Assembly: GCF_003265995.1 (NCBI RefSeq)
Contig: NZ_MVJN01000012.1
Coordinates: 32,168-96,167 of the forward strand
Direction: 5' to 3'
Length of the DNA stretch: 64,000 nucleotides
Source of the DNA: Legionella quinlivanii
GTDB taxonomy: Bacteria; Pseudomonadota; Gammaproteobacteria; Legionellales; Legionellaceae
Shown: piece after piece, positions 27,001 to 36,948 of the stretch
How positions within the stretch are numbered: position 1 is the stretch's first letter
Layout of the letters: each line of letters opens with the position of its first letter
Made by a program: the position numbers and the translations under genes
The notes under the pieces: generated by a model
Told to the model about the DNA's origin: nothing
The model's input: the letters and a program-made list of their open reading frames with translations, nothing else
Databases searched by the model: none

Positions 27001-30000
27001 CTCCATAGTTAGCGGTGATAAGACTATGCCTTAAATTACCGGCCGCATCGTATTGATAATCGATTGATAACAGGCTTTTATCCTGCTGCGGGAAACGGCT
27101 ATCCACATCATCGGGATGGGCTCGCCTGACAGAAATTAATCGTCCAAGACGGTCATATTCATAATGATCAGACTCAAGCAACCAGCCGTCCTTTCCCGGA
27201 TTGATACGAGAGCTTTGTTTGCTGCTGACATTTCCCTCATTGTCATACTGGTAATTCAACACCTCGCCGCGAGTGTTATCCACATATTGTTTAAGACTTC
27301 CATCGCCCTGGTAATGATATTCTATCGAGCGTCCTGAACCCGATTCCGAAAGCAGCAAACCGTTACGGTTATACCGATAAGTGGTCTGGTGCTGCCCCAG
27401 ATCAGTGTGCGAAATCAGTCGCCCATCCTGATAGCTCCAGCTTTGAACATGGCCAAGCTCATCCGTTTCGGCCAGTTTATGACCGGCATCGTCATAGCTC
27501 ATTGATCGCCAATACCCAAAGGTATTTCGTTTGCCAATTAAATTTCCCAATTCATCATACACAAACAAAGAAGCATTGTTTTCGCCATCTGTTTGCTGCA
27601 GAAGCTGGCCAGCCTCATCGTAGAAATATTGCTGTTTACTTCCCGAAGTCTGAATGCCGGTCAAACGATTCGCTTTGTCGTAAAGATAAACCGTAGAGCC
27701 GCCCAACTCATTAATGCTCTCTTTCAGCCGGCCGAAAATATCATAGTATTTCTGCCTCAGCCCTCCTTTCCCATCCCTTTCCTGTATTACATTCCCTGAG
27801 GCATCCAATACTTTTGTTACCCTATGTCCATTGGCATCCGTAAAACCGATCAATCGACCGAGGCGATCGTAGGCATAGAACAGCCGAGGATTGATTAATC
27901 GACCGACACCATGCTCATCATAGGCCATTACCTCGAGGAGGTCCTGTTCAGTGAGCTGGTTTAAGCCGTTATACTGATAGTTCGTTTCATAGCCATTGGC
28001 ATTACGATGGCTTAACACATTTCCCCAGCGATCATAGCTATACGTCTGATTTATGATTTTCAAATGGACACTATCGTTAATCGTTAGCGGATTTTCTGTC
28101 GACTCACGGTTTTGCGCCAGCAAATTGCCCAGTTTGTCATAAAGATTATTCTGCCGCTGAAGATCAAACTCCCAAGATTCCGTTTGAAAAGATCGCGCAG
28201 TTTCAAACTGTTTATCCGACAGATCCAAGCCATCTTCTCCGGCAACCGCGCGAAAGGCGTTGGTAGAGGTTATGATTTGCGTCACTTTGTCGCTCAAATC
28301 ATAGATGAACAATTGATAATAGCCCGCGGAGTTAGTGCGCCATAAACGCCCCGCCTGATCGTAGTCATAATGGATATTAAGTTGTCCATTAATTCCCTTA
28401 TGAGCCACTTCGCCAAACACATTATATTGGCTATCCTCACAGGCCCAGTCCCCATTGGCTTTTCGAGTAGCCGCTCGCAGCAAATGGCCGCCGGCATCAT
28501 AAAAATAGCGCTTGTCAATAAGCCGCTGGCTTCCGTCAATCTGGGAAAGTAACTCCCAGGCACGGGCTACATTCCCTTGTTCATCATAGCTATAAAATTT
28601 AAAATGCCCCATCGCATCCTGCTGCAGGAGCAATTGATCATTGCTGTCATAAAAATCAAGCGTATGGAGGTCATTGGCTGATGCTGCCGGGAGAATAAAA
28701 CCCTCACTGTCGAGTTTGGCTCCATTCGCATATTGAATAGTTTCGATAAGATGCCCAAGGCCATCATAAGTATACGAGACAGCAGCACGTCCAGATTGTG
28801 TTTGCGGGCCCATTTTGGCTTTTAACTGCCCAAGCGCATCATAGCTGAAATAACTGCTCTGCCCCTCGGCATCGGTCATTTTTACCAGGTGCCCCATACT
28901 GTCGTATTCGTAGGAATTAACAATATCAGCGGTTAAATTCACCAGTTGTCCATTGCTATTCAACTGTTGATACGTCACCTGACGCTGTGTTTTTTTCTGA
29001 ACTCTTCCCAAAGCATCATATTGATATAGAAACACTCGATCCAAACTGGTACTTACCGGTGATTTAACATCAAAGTCATCAAAACAACTGGCTCGCTCGG
29101 CATACTCGGTTTGCTGGCTTAATTCACCAAAGGCATTGTATTGATACCGGGTTAAATAATTTTCATCATTTAGTTCTCCAGTGAGCAAGCCATCTTTATC
29201 GTAGTATCGACGGCTGGAAGCATAGACTCCCTCGTGCAGCAAAACAGCGGTATTGATGACTTCTCCGAAGGCATTGTACTGATAACGAGTTGTTGGAGTA
29301 GAGAACTCATAGCTGCGGCTGGACGAGTTGAATGACCGCATACTGTCTTTTTCTGTCTTAATTAGCCGATTCAGCCGATCATATTGATAAAACTCATGGC
29401 GATCCAGGACGTTGGTTTTACGAGCATCGGCAAGCTCTGTACCGTTTACCTCACTACCGGGCTTGAGGTAAATACCTGTGGCGTAAGTGGTTTTTCCAGC
29501 CAGCTGGCCCAAATCATTGTATTCATACTCAGTTAAAGCGCCCAATTGATTCAGTGAAAACCGTAAATGCCCTTCGCGATCATAGGTAAAATATTGCCAG
29601 TTACCAGCCCGATCAGACTGTGCCTCGACCTCACCGAAAGCATTGTAACGAAATGTTTCGTTCAAAGTTTTCCTTAGTTCCTGCCGGTTCATTGAGCCGT
29701 TCAAGTCGGCTTTATTGATGGCTACATCGGGATAACTGATTTGTACACAATGATTGTTTGCATCAAAAGTATACTCACGAATTTGGCAAAGTCCTTCTAC
29801 ATCCTTGACCGTTTTAATAATATTTCCAAAGTTATCGTACAGGTTTCGAGTTATGATCGAACGGCGCTGCGATTGATAACCCAAGGCGACATCGACTTCG
29901 GGGGAAATGGTGGTAATTAATTGATTGGACGCATCGTACTCGTAACACCAGATCGCTTTATTCGCTTCTGTTTTGGAGAGGAGATTGCCATTGGCATCAT

Positions 30001-33000
30001 AGTCATATACTGTCTGCTGATTTTCGGCATCTGTTTTATTCGTCAGGCGCCCATTGCTGTCATATTGATAAGCCGAGGTTCGCCCCTGGACGTTTTGCAG
30101 CGCCAAGCTCTCTTCAGAGTATTCTGATAGATTGAGCCTGGCGGCATAGCTGGTTTCGGAGATGATATTTCCAACCGCATCATATTGTCGGCCAATCACA
30201 CGTCCCTCGGCGCTGATTCGATAAATTTCCCGGCCAGCCGCGTCAAACACTGAACGAGTAATACGATCATAACTATCTGATTTGAGAGCAGACAGCCAGT
30301 TTTCATCCAATACGCTGCTTACTGGTTTTGCAAAACCCTGCGTGGCAATAAGATTACCCAGACGATCATATTGATATTTAACGGCAAAGCCTTCAGCATT
30401 TAACTCAGCAAGCAGTCGGCCTGCCTGATCATAGCTATAACGGCTGGTTTGATCAGACTGCAGATTTCTGGATATCGATTTTTCAATCTCAGCCTGATTG
30501 AATTGATTTAAATCGAAGAGAAAGCGATTGGCAAATCGGGTTTTAGAAACCACTTCGCCAGCTTGATTATATTTAAACTCAGTCAGATGATGTTCGTCAT
30601 CCAGCTGATAACACAGGCGGTTTAAACTGTCATAGGCCAGATGCTGTATCCGACCAGCTTCCGTTTTTCCAAAAACCGGAATGATACCGTTCTTTAAATC
30701 CTCAAGTGATGCCGGTTTTGCATAACGTATTATCCTAGTGGCATTCCCTTGCACATCATAGGTGTATGCAGTCGCATAACCCATTGGATCAAAGCTTAAT
30801 AGCACATGTCCATCGGAATCAAATTGCTTGAAGCTGTAGCGATCCGCACTACTGCTTTTAAGCAGCAGTTTCATGTCATTTTCTGTAGCCGCTGCATTTA
30901 GCCGCACTTCATTGGCATATTGGATAGTGCAAATATTGCGGCCATTCAGATCATATTTAAACTCAGTGACACAGCCCCGCGCATCAATCTGGAACCGGCA
31001 TTCATCCATGACATCATAGATCCAATACCGGGTATTGCCCCGAGGATCAGTTTCACTGCAGAGATTGCCCTTGGCGTCGTAGGTATATTGCGTCACCAGG
31101 GACAAACCTTCAGGATCAATTATTTTTTGGGTACAGCGTCCTAAAGCATCCCATTCATAGGCAGTAATCTGGTTTTTGCCGCAGGAATTAAGGATTGTTT
31201 GCCTGGTCAGCTGGTTCTGACTGTCATATTCATACTCGGTGATTAAATTCAAACCCAAAGGATCAATGCAACTACGAATGCAATTTCCAGCATTGTCGTA
31301 GCGGTATTGTTTAACAATCTGATCAGGGCCAATGACCTCCAGTTGACGACCTATACCATCAAAATGATAGCGCGTGCTGAGATTCAAACCCTCAGGATCG
31401 ATGGTTTTACTCAATACTCTTCCCGCCGCATCATAACTGTATTGAGTAATACGGCCGTCTTTTGATTCCTTGATTAATTGCCCGGCGCGGTCATAGGTAT
31501 AAAAAGACTGAAGACCCAAGGGTCCATTTTTTTCGATTAATTGCCCATTCACATCATATGTGAAAGAGGTAATCGCACCATTGAAGTCAGTAAAGCTAAT
31601 CTTGTCGCCAAAGGCATTAAATTCTGTCTTGACTTCTCTGCCTTTATCCGGCTGTCTGATAGTTACACTGCGGTTGCTATCATCATATTCATAAATGGTC
31701 CGCAGCTGATCAAATTCATACACTAGCCTTGAAAATGCGTCATAGCGCATGGTTTTCTCTTTACCTTTCGGATTGATGACGGCGGTGCATTCCCCTCGCT
31801 GGTTGTATTTATAACTGGTCTTATTTTGATTGGCGTCAACTGCGATCATCAGCCGCCCAAAACGATCATAACTCCAGGATTGCGGCTTATAAATTCCTGT
31901 GACACTGTCCTGCTGCAAAACCAGAAGCCCCCTCTTATCATAGAAATAATTGATTGTGAGCGGGGATTTTCCCTGTGCATCCTGAATCAATTGTTCCACT
32001 TCGCCAAAGGCATTGTAGCGGGTCGCTGTTTCCAGGCGAGAACCTTTACAGGTTCTGATGACCTGACCGAGATGATTGTATTCGTACTCGGTTACTTCAT
32101 CGGCGGGATCTTTGTGCAATGTCAGGTAATCGTGCAAATTGCCAGCATTCATTTCAGGAGGCAGATTTTTAAAATGTTTGCTGTATTGAATGTAATGGGT
32201 CAGATTCCCAAAGTCATCGTATTGCTGTTCCCTGATTTCCCCATCGGCATTGATAATAAAGGCCAGCCGTCCCTGCTCATCGTAAACATAGCGTTCTGTT
32301 TGCCCAAGCGCATTGATTTTCGTCAGTAAGGAATCATTATTACTGTAACTATAATGGATAGCATGCTGCTGCCAGATAGCGGCGATTTCTTCTTTTGAAA
32401 GCTCGATGTTGCGCAATAACTTTTCGCCTTCTGCACTGAGACTTGCTATCAGTCGGCCTCGCTCATCGTATTGATAGCGTGCACCGCGACTTTGATCCCG
32501 GAAACGATCGAAAGCTCTTTTTTCGAGCATTAAGCCGCTATTGTCGTAGAAATAATTTAAGGTTAAACCGCCTGACTGATTTTCCTCGATTAATAACTGC
32601 CGTTCGTCATAGCGATAACTGGTTATCCTGTCTTTGGGATGACAGTTGGGTTTTTGATCCTCCCAGGATTTATCAAAGCTCAAACGCAATGGCTTGGATA
32701 AAGCGGTAAAATATTGTCTTTTTTCAAGCAACATACCCGCGTTATTGTAGTAATAACTGGTGGCAAACCCTTCGCCATCAATATCCGCTTCCTTTAAACC
32801 AGCCGAATTATAAAATGAGTAATTAACAATGTCTTTGTCGGAAACAGCCGGCTCAATCTCCCCCCAGAATTTCAGATCGCTGGTAATTGCCTTGTTATAA
32901 AATTTACGAACTTCAATACAGTTTCCCAAGCGATCATACTGATAGCCGATTGCAGCTCCCTCAGCATTAATTTCGGCCTGCAAACGCCCGGCAATATCAT

Positions 33001-35236
33001 AATAGTATCGGTAGCGCCGATCATTAGCATTTTCAACCGGGGTTATCGTTCCCGATTTTATAGCATCAAACAAATTAGTTATTGCTATACGCTCTGCATA
33101 GGCGATTTTTTCGGTCAATTGGCCTTGTGCATCGTAGCGATAACCAATAATTGCCCCGGTGGCATCGACCTGATAAGCAATTTGATTGTATTGATTATAA
33201 AACGTCCAGTTATAGCGATCTTTACTTGAGTGAGTTGGACGAATTAGTTCTAGCTCAAGACCGCCAAGCTGCTGTTCATTTACTTTTTGGGCGTATTCGA
33301 TGGACTGAATCAAACGGCCCTCGGCATCGTAGCGGTATTCCTTTAAATGACCATTGTTATCGACTTTAGCGCAAAGCAACCCTGCCTTGTCATACAAATA
33401 CCAGCTTTTCCGTCCTTCCCAGTCAGTTTCCGAAATCAGACGCCCTGCTTTATCATACTCAAACCGCTGTACTCCGAAATCACGGTTATTAGTACCCAGC
33501 TGCTGCTTTGACAAAAGAAGCCCGCTTCGATCATAGAGATAAAGCGTTTTTAGACCCCTGCTGTCTGTTTGAATTATTCGTTGATGACTGTCGTCATATT
33601 CATACTGATTGATAAGACCCAAATTATCTCTGGAACAGGTGAGACGACCCAAATCATCATAAAAAAAATAGGTTTTGTTATCACCCCATTCAGTGGGTAC
33701 TGTTTTTTCAATCAAACGTCCGCGCGCATCATATTGATAGTAAGTTCTTAATGCATTTTGCTCAAAACCGTTTCCTGCAGCGTCCACTGATTGATAGTGG
33801 ATTTCCTGCTGCAGTTGTCCGCGCCAATCATATTGATATTCGACCAGGCTGATTTGCGCGGCAGGCTGGCGTTTGCTCCAGGACTCTAAATCATTTAAAT
33901 CAGGTTGGCTTAAATTCGAAAAAAGGCTTAAATCAAAAGCTGATTTTAAATAGACGCGGCGATTGAGGCATGCACCCGCCTCGTTATAGCGATATTCAGT
34001 AACCGTTCCATTATCAGAAATTGCAAAGCGCAAATGCCCCTTCGAATCATAGATATAATGGGCTGTCGCTGTTTGTCCTGGATGGTTATTTCCGTTAAAT
34101 ATGGATGATTTGCTTTCAGACAAGAGGCGATGCTCGGCGTCAAAGGTTCTTTGAATAATCTGTCCATCAGGTTCCTCAGTACGTATACAGTCTCCTGCCT
34201 CATTATAAATAAAGTTCCATGCCAGTCCGCCCTTCACAATACGACTGAGATAATTGCCCTGGTATTGATAACTGATTGTATGATTGTCCGGACCTCTGAT
34301 TTCTGTGAGACGATCCTTATCATCAAATGAATAGCACCACGTTTCCCCCAATTGATTGCTTACTTTTGTACAGCCCGGCTCATAATTGAATCGAGTTATC
34401 CTGCCCTCTCCATCGGACATACTGCTTATCCGGTTCTGCTCGTCATAGCTAAAATGCAGCGCACAGCCATCGCTCTGTCGGATTGATTCGATGAGATCGG
34501 AATCATCCTGATAATCGTAAGCCACCCAGGAGCTCTTGCCATCCCCCTGATCCTGGATAACTAATCGAAGACGGCCGGAGTCGTCATAGCTATAGTGGAG
34601 GTGATGGACTAGCAAACCCTGATCATAAAAACTGATATCCTGTAGCAATCCCTGCTGGAATTGCCAATGGATATTTTGCTGGCCAGTGCAATCAAATATA
34701 TCGCTTAGCTGGCCATCGTTATACACATAATTCAAGCGATGCCCATCCCGATCGCTCCAGGCTGTCAGCAATCCTTCCGTATTGTATTCACAACTGACTG
34801 CGGATGCGCCTTGAGAATATGACCATCCATTGCCTGTCCATTGTATCCTTTCAGTACCGCCGTCCTCGGGCAGATAGGTCTTGCTCGCCGAATCAAAAAC
34901 AAAGCGAGTGTGATGGCCATCCTCACCGATTCGGGTCAGGCTCCCCCCCGCACTGTTTGGCTCGCCATCGATAATCAGATGAGTTTGGGTATTAAACAAC
35001 CAGCGATCTGCTTTTTTTCCTTGAGCGTTATAGGTTGAAAATAAGTTGAAACCGATTCCATGACTCGCCAGGAAACCATCGGATTGTTTTAATATCAGAT
35101 TGCCATTAGCTGCATTGATATACAATGAAAGGCCGTTCTGGCCAAAAATAGCATTGCCCTGTGGACCGTAAGCACCTAATTGGCTCAAAGAGGAGCCTTG
35201 CAGGCCCAAGCCTGTACCTGTAAAAATCTGCGACAT
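23999..35236 (-). CDS. Giant RHS/YD-repeat polymorphic toxin
   Basis: A 3,745-residue protein starting at the ATG at 35236 behind AAGGAAGAG. Residues about 90-3000 are a long array of YD repeats (patterns such as YxYDxxGRLxxxxDxxG and YRYDAxGQL) that should form an RHS cocoon. Near residues 3080-3135 is a LysM-like domain (GSYTVSAGDTLESIALQVYGDSSLW). A hydrophobic Gly/Ala-rich stretch follows (about 3170-3280). Near residue 3545 is DLIPVVGQIKGGMEFYTGRD, like the PT-TG pretoxin motif. The last about 150 residues are hydrophobic and unique and are probably the toxin. The usual RHS core-end sequence (RYYDPxxGRF...DPxGLxGG) is absent. The gene is far longer than typical RHS genes (about 1,500 codons). 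It overlaps its downstream gene by 29 bases. No signal peptide is seen and the delivery route is unknown. Confidence 0.88.
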   Translation of the reverse strand: MSQIFTGTGLGLQGSSLSQLGAYGPQGNAIFGQNGLSLYINAANGNLILKQSDGFLASHGIGFNLFSTYNAQGKKADRWLFNTQTHLIIDGEPNSAGGSLTRIGEDGHHTRFVFDSASKTYLPEDGGTERIQWTGNGWSYSQGASAVSCEYNTEGLLTAWSDRDGHRLNYVYNDGQLSDIFDCTGQQNIHWQFQQGLLQDISFYDQGLLVHHLHYSYDDSGRLRLVIQDQGDGKSSWVAYDYQDDSDLIESIRQSDGCALHFSYDEQNRISSMSDGEGRITRFNYEPGCTKVSNQLGETWCYSFDDKDRLTEIRGPDNHTISYQYQGNYLSRIVKGGLAWNFIYNEAGDCIRTEEPDGQIIQRTFDAEHRLLSESKSSIFNGNNHPGQTATAHYIYDSKGHLRFAISDNGTVTEYRYNEAGACLNRRVYLKSAFDLSLFSNLSQPDLNDLESWSKRQPAAQISLVEYQYDWRGQLQQEIHYQSVDAAGNGFEQNALRTYYQYDARGRLIEKTVPTEWGDNKTYFFYDDLGRLTCSRDNLGLINQYEYDDSHQRIIQTDSRGLKTLYLYDRSGLLLSKQQLGTNNRDFGVQRFEYDKAGRLISETDWEGRKSWYLYDKAGLLCAKVDNNGHLKEYRYDAEGRLIQSIEYAQKVNEQQLGGLELELIRPTHSSKDRYNWTFYNQYNQIAYQVDATGAIIGYRYDAQGQLTEKIAYAERIAITNLFDAIKSGTITPVENANDRRYRYYYDIAGRLQAEINAEGAAIGYQYDRLGNCIEVRKFYNKAITSDLKFWGEIEPAVSDKDIVNYSFYNSAGLKEADIDGEGFATSYYYNNAGMLLEKRQYFTALSKPLRLSFDKSWEDQKPNCHPKDRITSYRYDERQLLIEENQSGGLTLNYFYDNSGLMLEKRAFDRFRDQSRGARYQYDERGRLIASLSAEGEKLLRNIELSKEEIAAIWQQHAIHYSYSNNDSLLTKINALGQTERYVYDEQGRLAFIINADGEIREQQYDDFGNLTHYIQYSKHFKNLPPEMNAGNLHDYLTLHKDPADEVTEYEYNHLGQVIRTCKGSRLETATRYNAFGEVEQLIQDAQGKSPLTINYFYDKRGLLVLQQDSVTGIYKPQSWSYDRFGRLMIAVDANQNKTSYKYNQRGECTAVINPKGKEKTMRYDAFSRLVYEFDQLRTIYEYDDSNRSVTIRQPDKGREVKTEFNAFGDKISFTDFNGAITSFTYDVNGQLIEKNGPLGLQSFYTYDRAGQLIKESKDGRITQYSYDAAGRVLSKTIDPEGLNLSTRYHFDGIGRQLEVIGPDQIVKQYRYDNAGNCIRSCIDPLGLNLITEYEYDSQNQLTRQTILNSCGKNQITAYEWDALGRCTQKIIDPEGLSLVTQYTYDAKGNLCSETDPRGNTRYWIYDVMDECRFQIDARGCVTEFKYDLNGRNICTIQYANEVRLNAAATENDMKLLLKSSSADRYSFKQFDSDGHVLLSFDPMGYATAYTYDVQGNATRIIRYAKPASLEDLKNGIIPVFGKTEAGRIQHLAYDSLNRLCYQLDDEHHLTEFKYNQAGEVVSKTRFANRFLFDLNQFNQAEIEKSISRNLQSDQTSRYSYDQAGRLLAELNAEGFAVKYQYDRLGNLIATQGFAKPVSSVLDENWLSALKSDSYDRITRSVFDAAGREIYRISAEGRVIGRQYDAVGNIISETSYAARLNLSEYSEESLALQNVQGRTSAYQYDSNGRLTNKTDAENQQTVYDYDANGNLLSKTEANKAIWCYEYDASNQLITTISPEVDVALGYQSQRRSIITRNLYDNFGNIIKTVKDVEGLCQIREYTFDANNHCVQISYPDVAINKADLNGSMNRQELRKTLNETFRYNAFGEVEAQSDRAGNWQYFTYDREGHLRFSLNQLGALTEYEYNDLGQLAGKTTYATGIYLKPGSEVNGTELADARKTNVLDRHEFYQYDRLNRLIKTEKDSMRSFNSSSRSYEFSTPTTRYQYNAFGEVINTAVLLHEGVYASSRRYYDKDGLLTGELNDENYLTRYQYNAFGELSQQTEYAERASCFDDFDVKSPVSTSLDRVFLYQYDALGRVQKKTQRQVTYQQLNSNGQLVNLTADIVNSYEYDSMGHLVKMTDAEGQSSYFSYDALGQLKAKMGPQTQSGRAAVSYTYDGLGHLIETIQYANGAKLDSEGFILPAASANDLHTLDFYDSNDQLLLQQDAMGHFKFYSYDEQGNVARAWELLSQIDGSQRLIDKRYFYDAGGHLLRAATRKANGDWACEDSQYNVFGEVAHKGINGQLNIHYDYDQAGRLWRTNSAGYYQLFIYDLSDKVTQIITSTNAFRAVAGEDGLDLSDKQFETARSFQTESWEFDLQRQNNLYDKLGNLLAQNRESTENPLTINDSVHLKIINQTYSYDRWGNVLSHRNANGYETNYQYNGLNQLTEQDLLEVMAYDEHGVGRLINPRLFYAYDRLGRLIGFTDANGHRVTKVLDASGNVIQERDGKGGLRQKYYDIFGRLKESINELGGSTVYLYDKANRLTGIQTSGSKQQYFYDEAGQLLQQTDGENNASLFVYDELGNLIGKRNTFGYWRSMSYDDAGHKLAETDELGHVQSWSYQDGRLISHTDLGQHQTTYRYNRNGLLLSESGSGRSIEYHYQGDGSLKQYVDNTRGEVLNYQYDNEGNVSSKQSSRINPGKDGWLLESDHYEYDRLGRLISVRRAHPDDVDSRFPQQDKSLLSIDYQYDAAGNLRHSLITANYGGYEKASSDEYYSYDENNRIKISKGKLIEGNIQIDKDQGSLLDYDAAGNLTGADKYEEGILHHYLYGYNKGNQLKWTQKDNITLESRKYNQAGQVIEDRLFDAKGNVAQINRSSYKNGFLDYVTTTRPVGNLEHLVSQNKFYYDVAENLTAEMLRVEKQGQNAGYTLTHVYSFDWWDDYRRSEDRATLSIDNQASTYGLSMRIYDVNGQLQEAIDQQPDSSGRTNSAHYSSSAVDGIRSREDQTGKTSYLSVNGKHIADIKLDATTGKQTLTVYGGFTPEGSAQPAQKTNPWIWNPRAGYGNFNAFFQNGRTTAESMQARNEPNDAISPNSPQDNLGSYTVSAGDTLESIALQVYGDSSLWYLIADANGITSREERAGSSSQMHAGQRLVLPPVFSNQHNSADTHNVLREDYFIGNTSATAPMPKPLSTDSSPVQRKHHKLLGKVLTAVVGTIITVLAAAAVASIFAPSALAINGLGGIFKLGLSTLWGGTSLGVSLGASLSAGFIGNMASQGVASMAGLQEGMHWGAALTTALATMASAGLMRGMKMDGLAKDALGFLSDKSPALFNFSSAAEMMSQNALSQGITLAANQQKHFDWQRLAASGVTAGLMGGEAGGRVSNALRAIDKTEMINTELNSLLNQGSHALLTGQSINTLQILEDNLGDSIGQGIMKSAIQDSESNELNIEDSSPSPEDSIESLYLDNGESILLNLNENSTAQSILPQTDPLSLATNNELDLRNTLTDLYNYGKNSIMDRYNSLTQGLNDLEKEYNVRSHFYDILRDLKPEPIDNTPSWLEDVVSFGIDLIPVVGQIKGGMEFYTGRDMVSLQEMNGSMALLSLIPLAKPLIKTVKFLSKTKAGKVISTYKATIIRHSANAAIAGGSSYGAAVSTGDEHPIQTAILATFAGMIVGCKVNPSRATATKINFLAGGGISYANQGVDWYKTGKPVSLGKVFINATFTSLGAAWTWGMPAITAAMLRFQTETPSIKIGEELYDKIYQTKS

Positions 35237-35598
35237 TTCTCTTCCTTTTGTCTACAAATTGTTTGCGATGTAAGATTTGCCTTCCAGACTTATCGGACAT
35301 CGCCAGCATCAGAATACCAAACCGTTAAAAAGGCCTGGATTTTCCAAACTGGGCTAACAATACAGGGAGGTACTATTTTTAATAAAAGAAGAGATAAAGT
35401 TGAATAGAAAAACGTGATAAAGAGGACTTGCAAAGCTCATGATTGTTCCTAATTTCCATAAACATATCCGGTAACAGCGGCATGATAATGAAAGTATTTT
35501 TGGAAATCAATTCTGAAAAAATGCCCAGTCAGGATATAAAATGCCACTGTGCACACAACAGATATTTTATGATTATTTAAAGCGCATTTTTGGCAGAT
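35237..35598. other. Intergenic region upstream of the RHS gene
   Basis: This gap holds no supported gene. It contains the RHS ribosome site (AAGGAAGAG just before 35236) and presumably its promoter, but I see no convincing -35/-10 pair. The part next to 35598 lies downstream of the phosphatase gene and has no clear terminator. Confidence 0.5.
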
Positions 35599-36798
35599 TT
35601 AAGGTAATTCCGGGGGCTTATTTCCAGGAAGAACTCTGGTTACATTTTTTTCCTCTGAACTCCAGAACGTGACGTTTATGACCGAAGAGATCTCATTTGT
35701 TTTGACAGCAACCGTTTCTTCAGGTTCTTGGCTCACTGGTTCAGCCACTTCTTCAGAATCATCCGTTAAAGCTTCATCAGAAGACGAGCAAAAATTCAGG
35801 ATGAACCCATCGTTAACGTCCTGATTATCACGTAGAAAATCAGCCTCCTGTTGGATAGAACTTTGCTCCTGCGCGGCATATTCTTCTTCAGAGAGAAGCA
35901 ATTGCTTCCTGACAATATCCCCGATGTGATCTGCGGTGTAATGCGAAGCCTGATAGCCGCCGTGGCCATCGTAAATACCAGACATCCCGCAAAAAGACGC
36001 GTATTTACCGCTACGTTTCACAATTTGAACCGATACGGATATGTTGTCCTGAGACCCCCGTTCAAGAGCCTCCCGAGTGAGGTAACTGGCTATTTCTATA
36101 GGATCACAGCGTCCCGGTTTACCCTTGTTCAAAGCCCTTAAGCAAGAATCTAATAATTCTTCATGGCTCTCTTGCGTGTCATCTTCAGCCGCATCGGTAA
36201 ACCCATCACAGCTGCTAATAAGGTGTACACTGTATTCGTCTGGAATATCCCCAACATAGGTAATCATTAAATCAGGATCTGGAATGATCCCCTTAATGTC
36301 TTTATCACCAAAGGCTCGCGAAATAGCTAATCTTCCCTGCACCCGCCCTTCCTCAACATCGATGCATGAACCTGCTGCGTAAATCCTGTCTCGCTCAGAT
36401 TGCACCTCTGGTTTATGGACGCGTTGATTGAGCCTGCGCACACCAACAAGCTCCCCATTTTCATCATAAATAGCAACAAAAACTGCCGCATCAGCGACTA
36501 GTGCGCTAATCAGATAGTCACGCTTAAAAATGGTGGTTACAGCGGTAGTGCCGCTTTGATTTATTGTGTTTAAAATTTCTCTGTTAATCAGACGATAAGA
36601 GGTCCATAACCGTTGAGCTATCTGAAGCGGTGTCAGATCCTGGAATATAGCCGGCTCGAAAACTTCCCAGGCTAAAGCATCTTCCTGTTCTTCTCTATGA
36701 CCCTTTATTTCGTGATACCCAAAGCCATAGAGTAGACTTTCGCCTTGGCTATTGATTACAGGTTTTGAAACAATCCTTTTCTTACTCAGGTCATGCAT
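35599..36798 (-). CDS. PP2C-like phosphatase with permuted DGHGG segment
   Basis: A 399-residue protein with all metal-binding motifs of PPM/PP2C Ser/Thr phosphatases but in an unusual order. First comes HREEQEDA (Arg35, Asp40), then SGTTAVTTIF (83-87), then the AISRAFGD motif (about 159-165), then SSCDGFTDA (about 193-201), then QDNISVSV (about 249-256). Only after these comes GIYDGHGGYQASHYTADHIGDIV (about 270-292). In ordinary PP2C the DGHGG strand and helix lie between the first two motifs. Every acidic ligand is kept, so activity is plausible. The last about 80 residues are acidic and disordered and could hold a type IV secretion signal. It stands alone between rdgB (divergent) and the RHS gene. 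Confidence 0.85.
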   Translation of the reverse strand: MHDLSKKRIVSKPVINSQGESLLYGFGYHEIKGHREEQEDALAWEVFEPAIFQDLTPLQIAQRLWTSYRLINREILNTINQSGTTAVTTIFKRDYLISALVADAAVFVAIYDENGELVGVRRLNQRVHKPEVQSERDRIYAAGSCIDVEEGRVQGRLAISRAFGDKDIKGIIPDPDLMITYVGDIPDEYSVHLISSCDGFTDAAEDDTQESHEELLDSCLRALNKGKPGRCDPIEIASYLTREALERGSQDNISVSVQIVKRSGKYASFCGMSGIYDGHGGYQASHYTADHIGDIVRKQLLLSEEEYAAQEQSSIQQEADFLRDNQDVNDGFILNFCSSSDEALTDDSEEVAEPVSQEPEETVAVKTNEISSVINVTFWSSEEKNVTRVLPGNKPPELP

Positions 36799-36948
36799 TT
36801 AGTTATCTCAATGTCCATTATTTACTACATTATACCAAATTTTAAACATAAATATTGGCGAATATAAAATTTTTCCAAATGCATGAGGCGGTGAGATGAG
36901 GGCATTGATATACTTCAGAATACGCTTCCATTCTGTTTTGGTTCATTT

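Noticed and set aside
24000..35230. Many plus-strand reading frames of 60-167 codons across the RHS gene
   Set aside because: They are antisense to the YD repeats, which have a strong codon bias; they have no ribosome sites or recognisable products.
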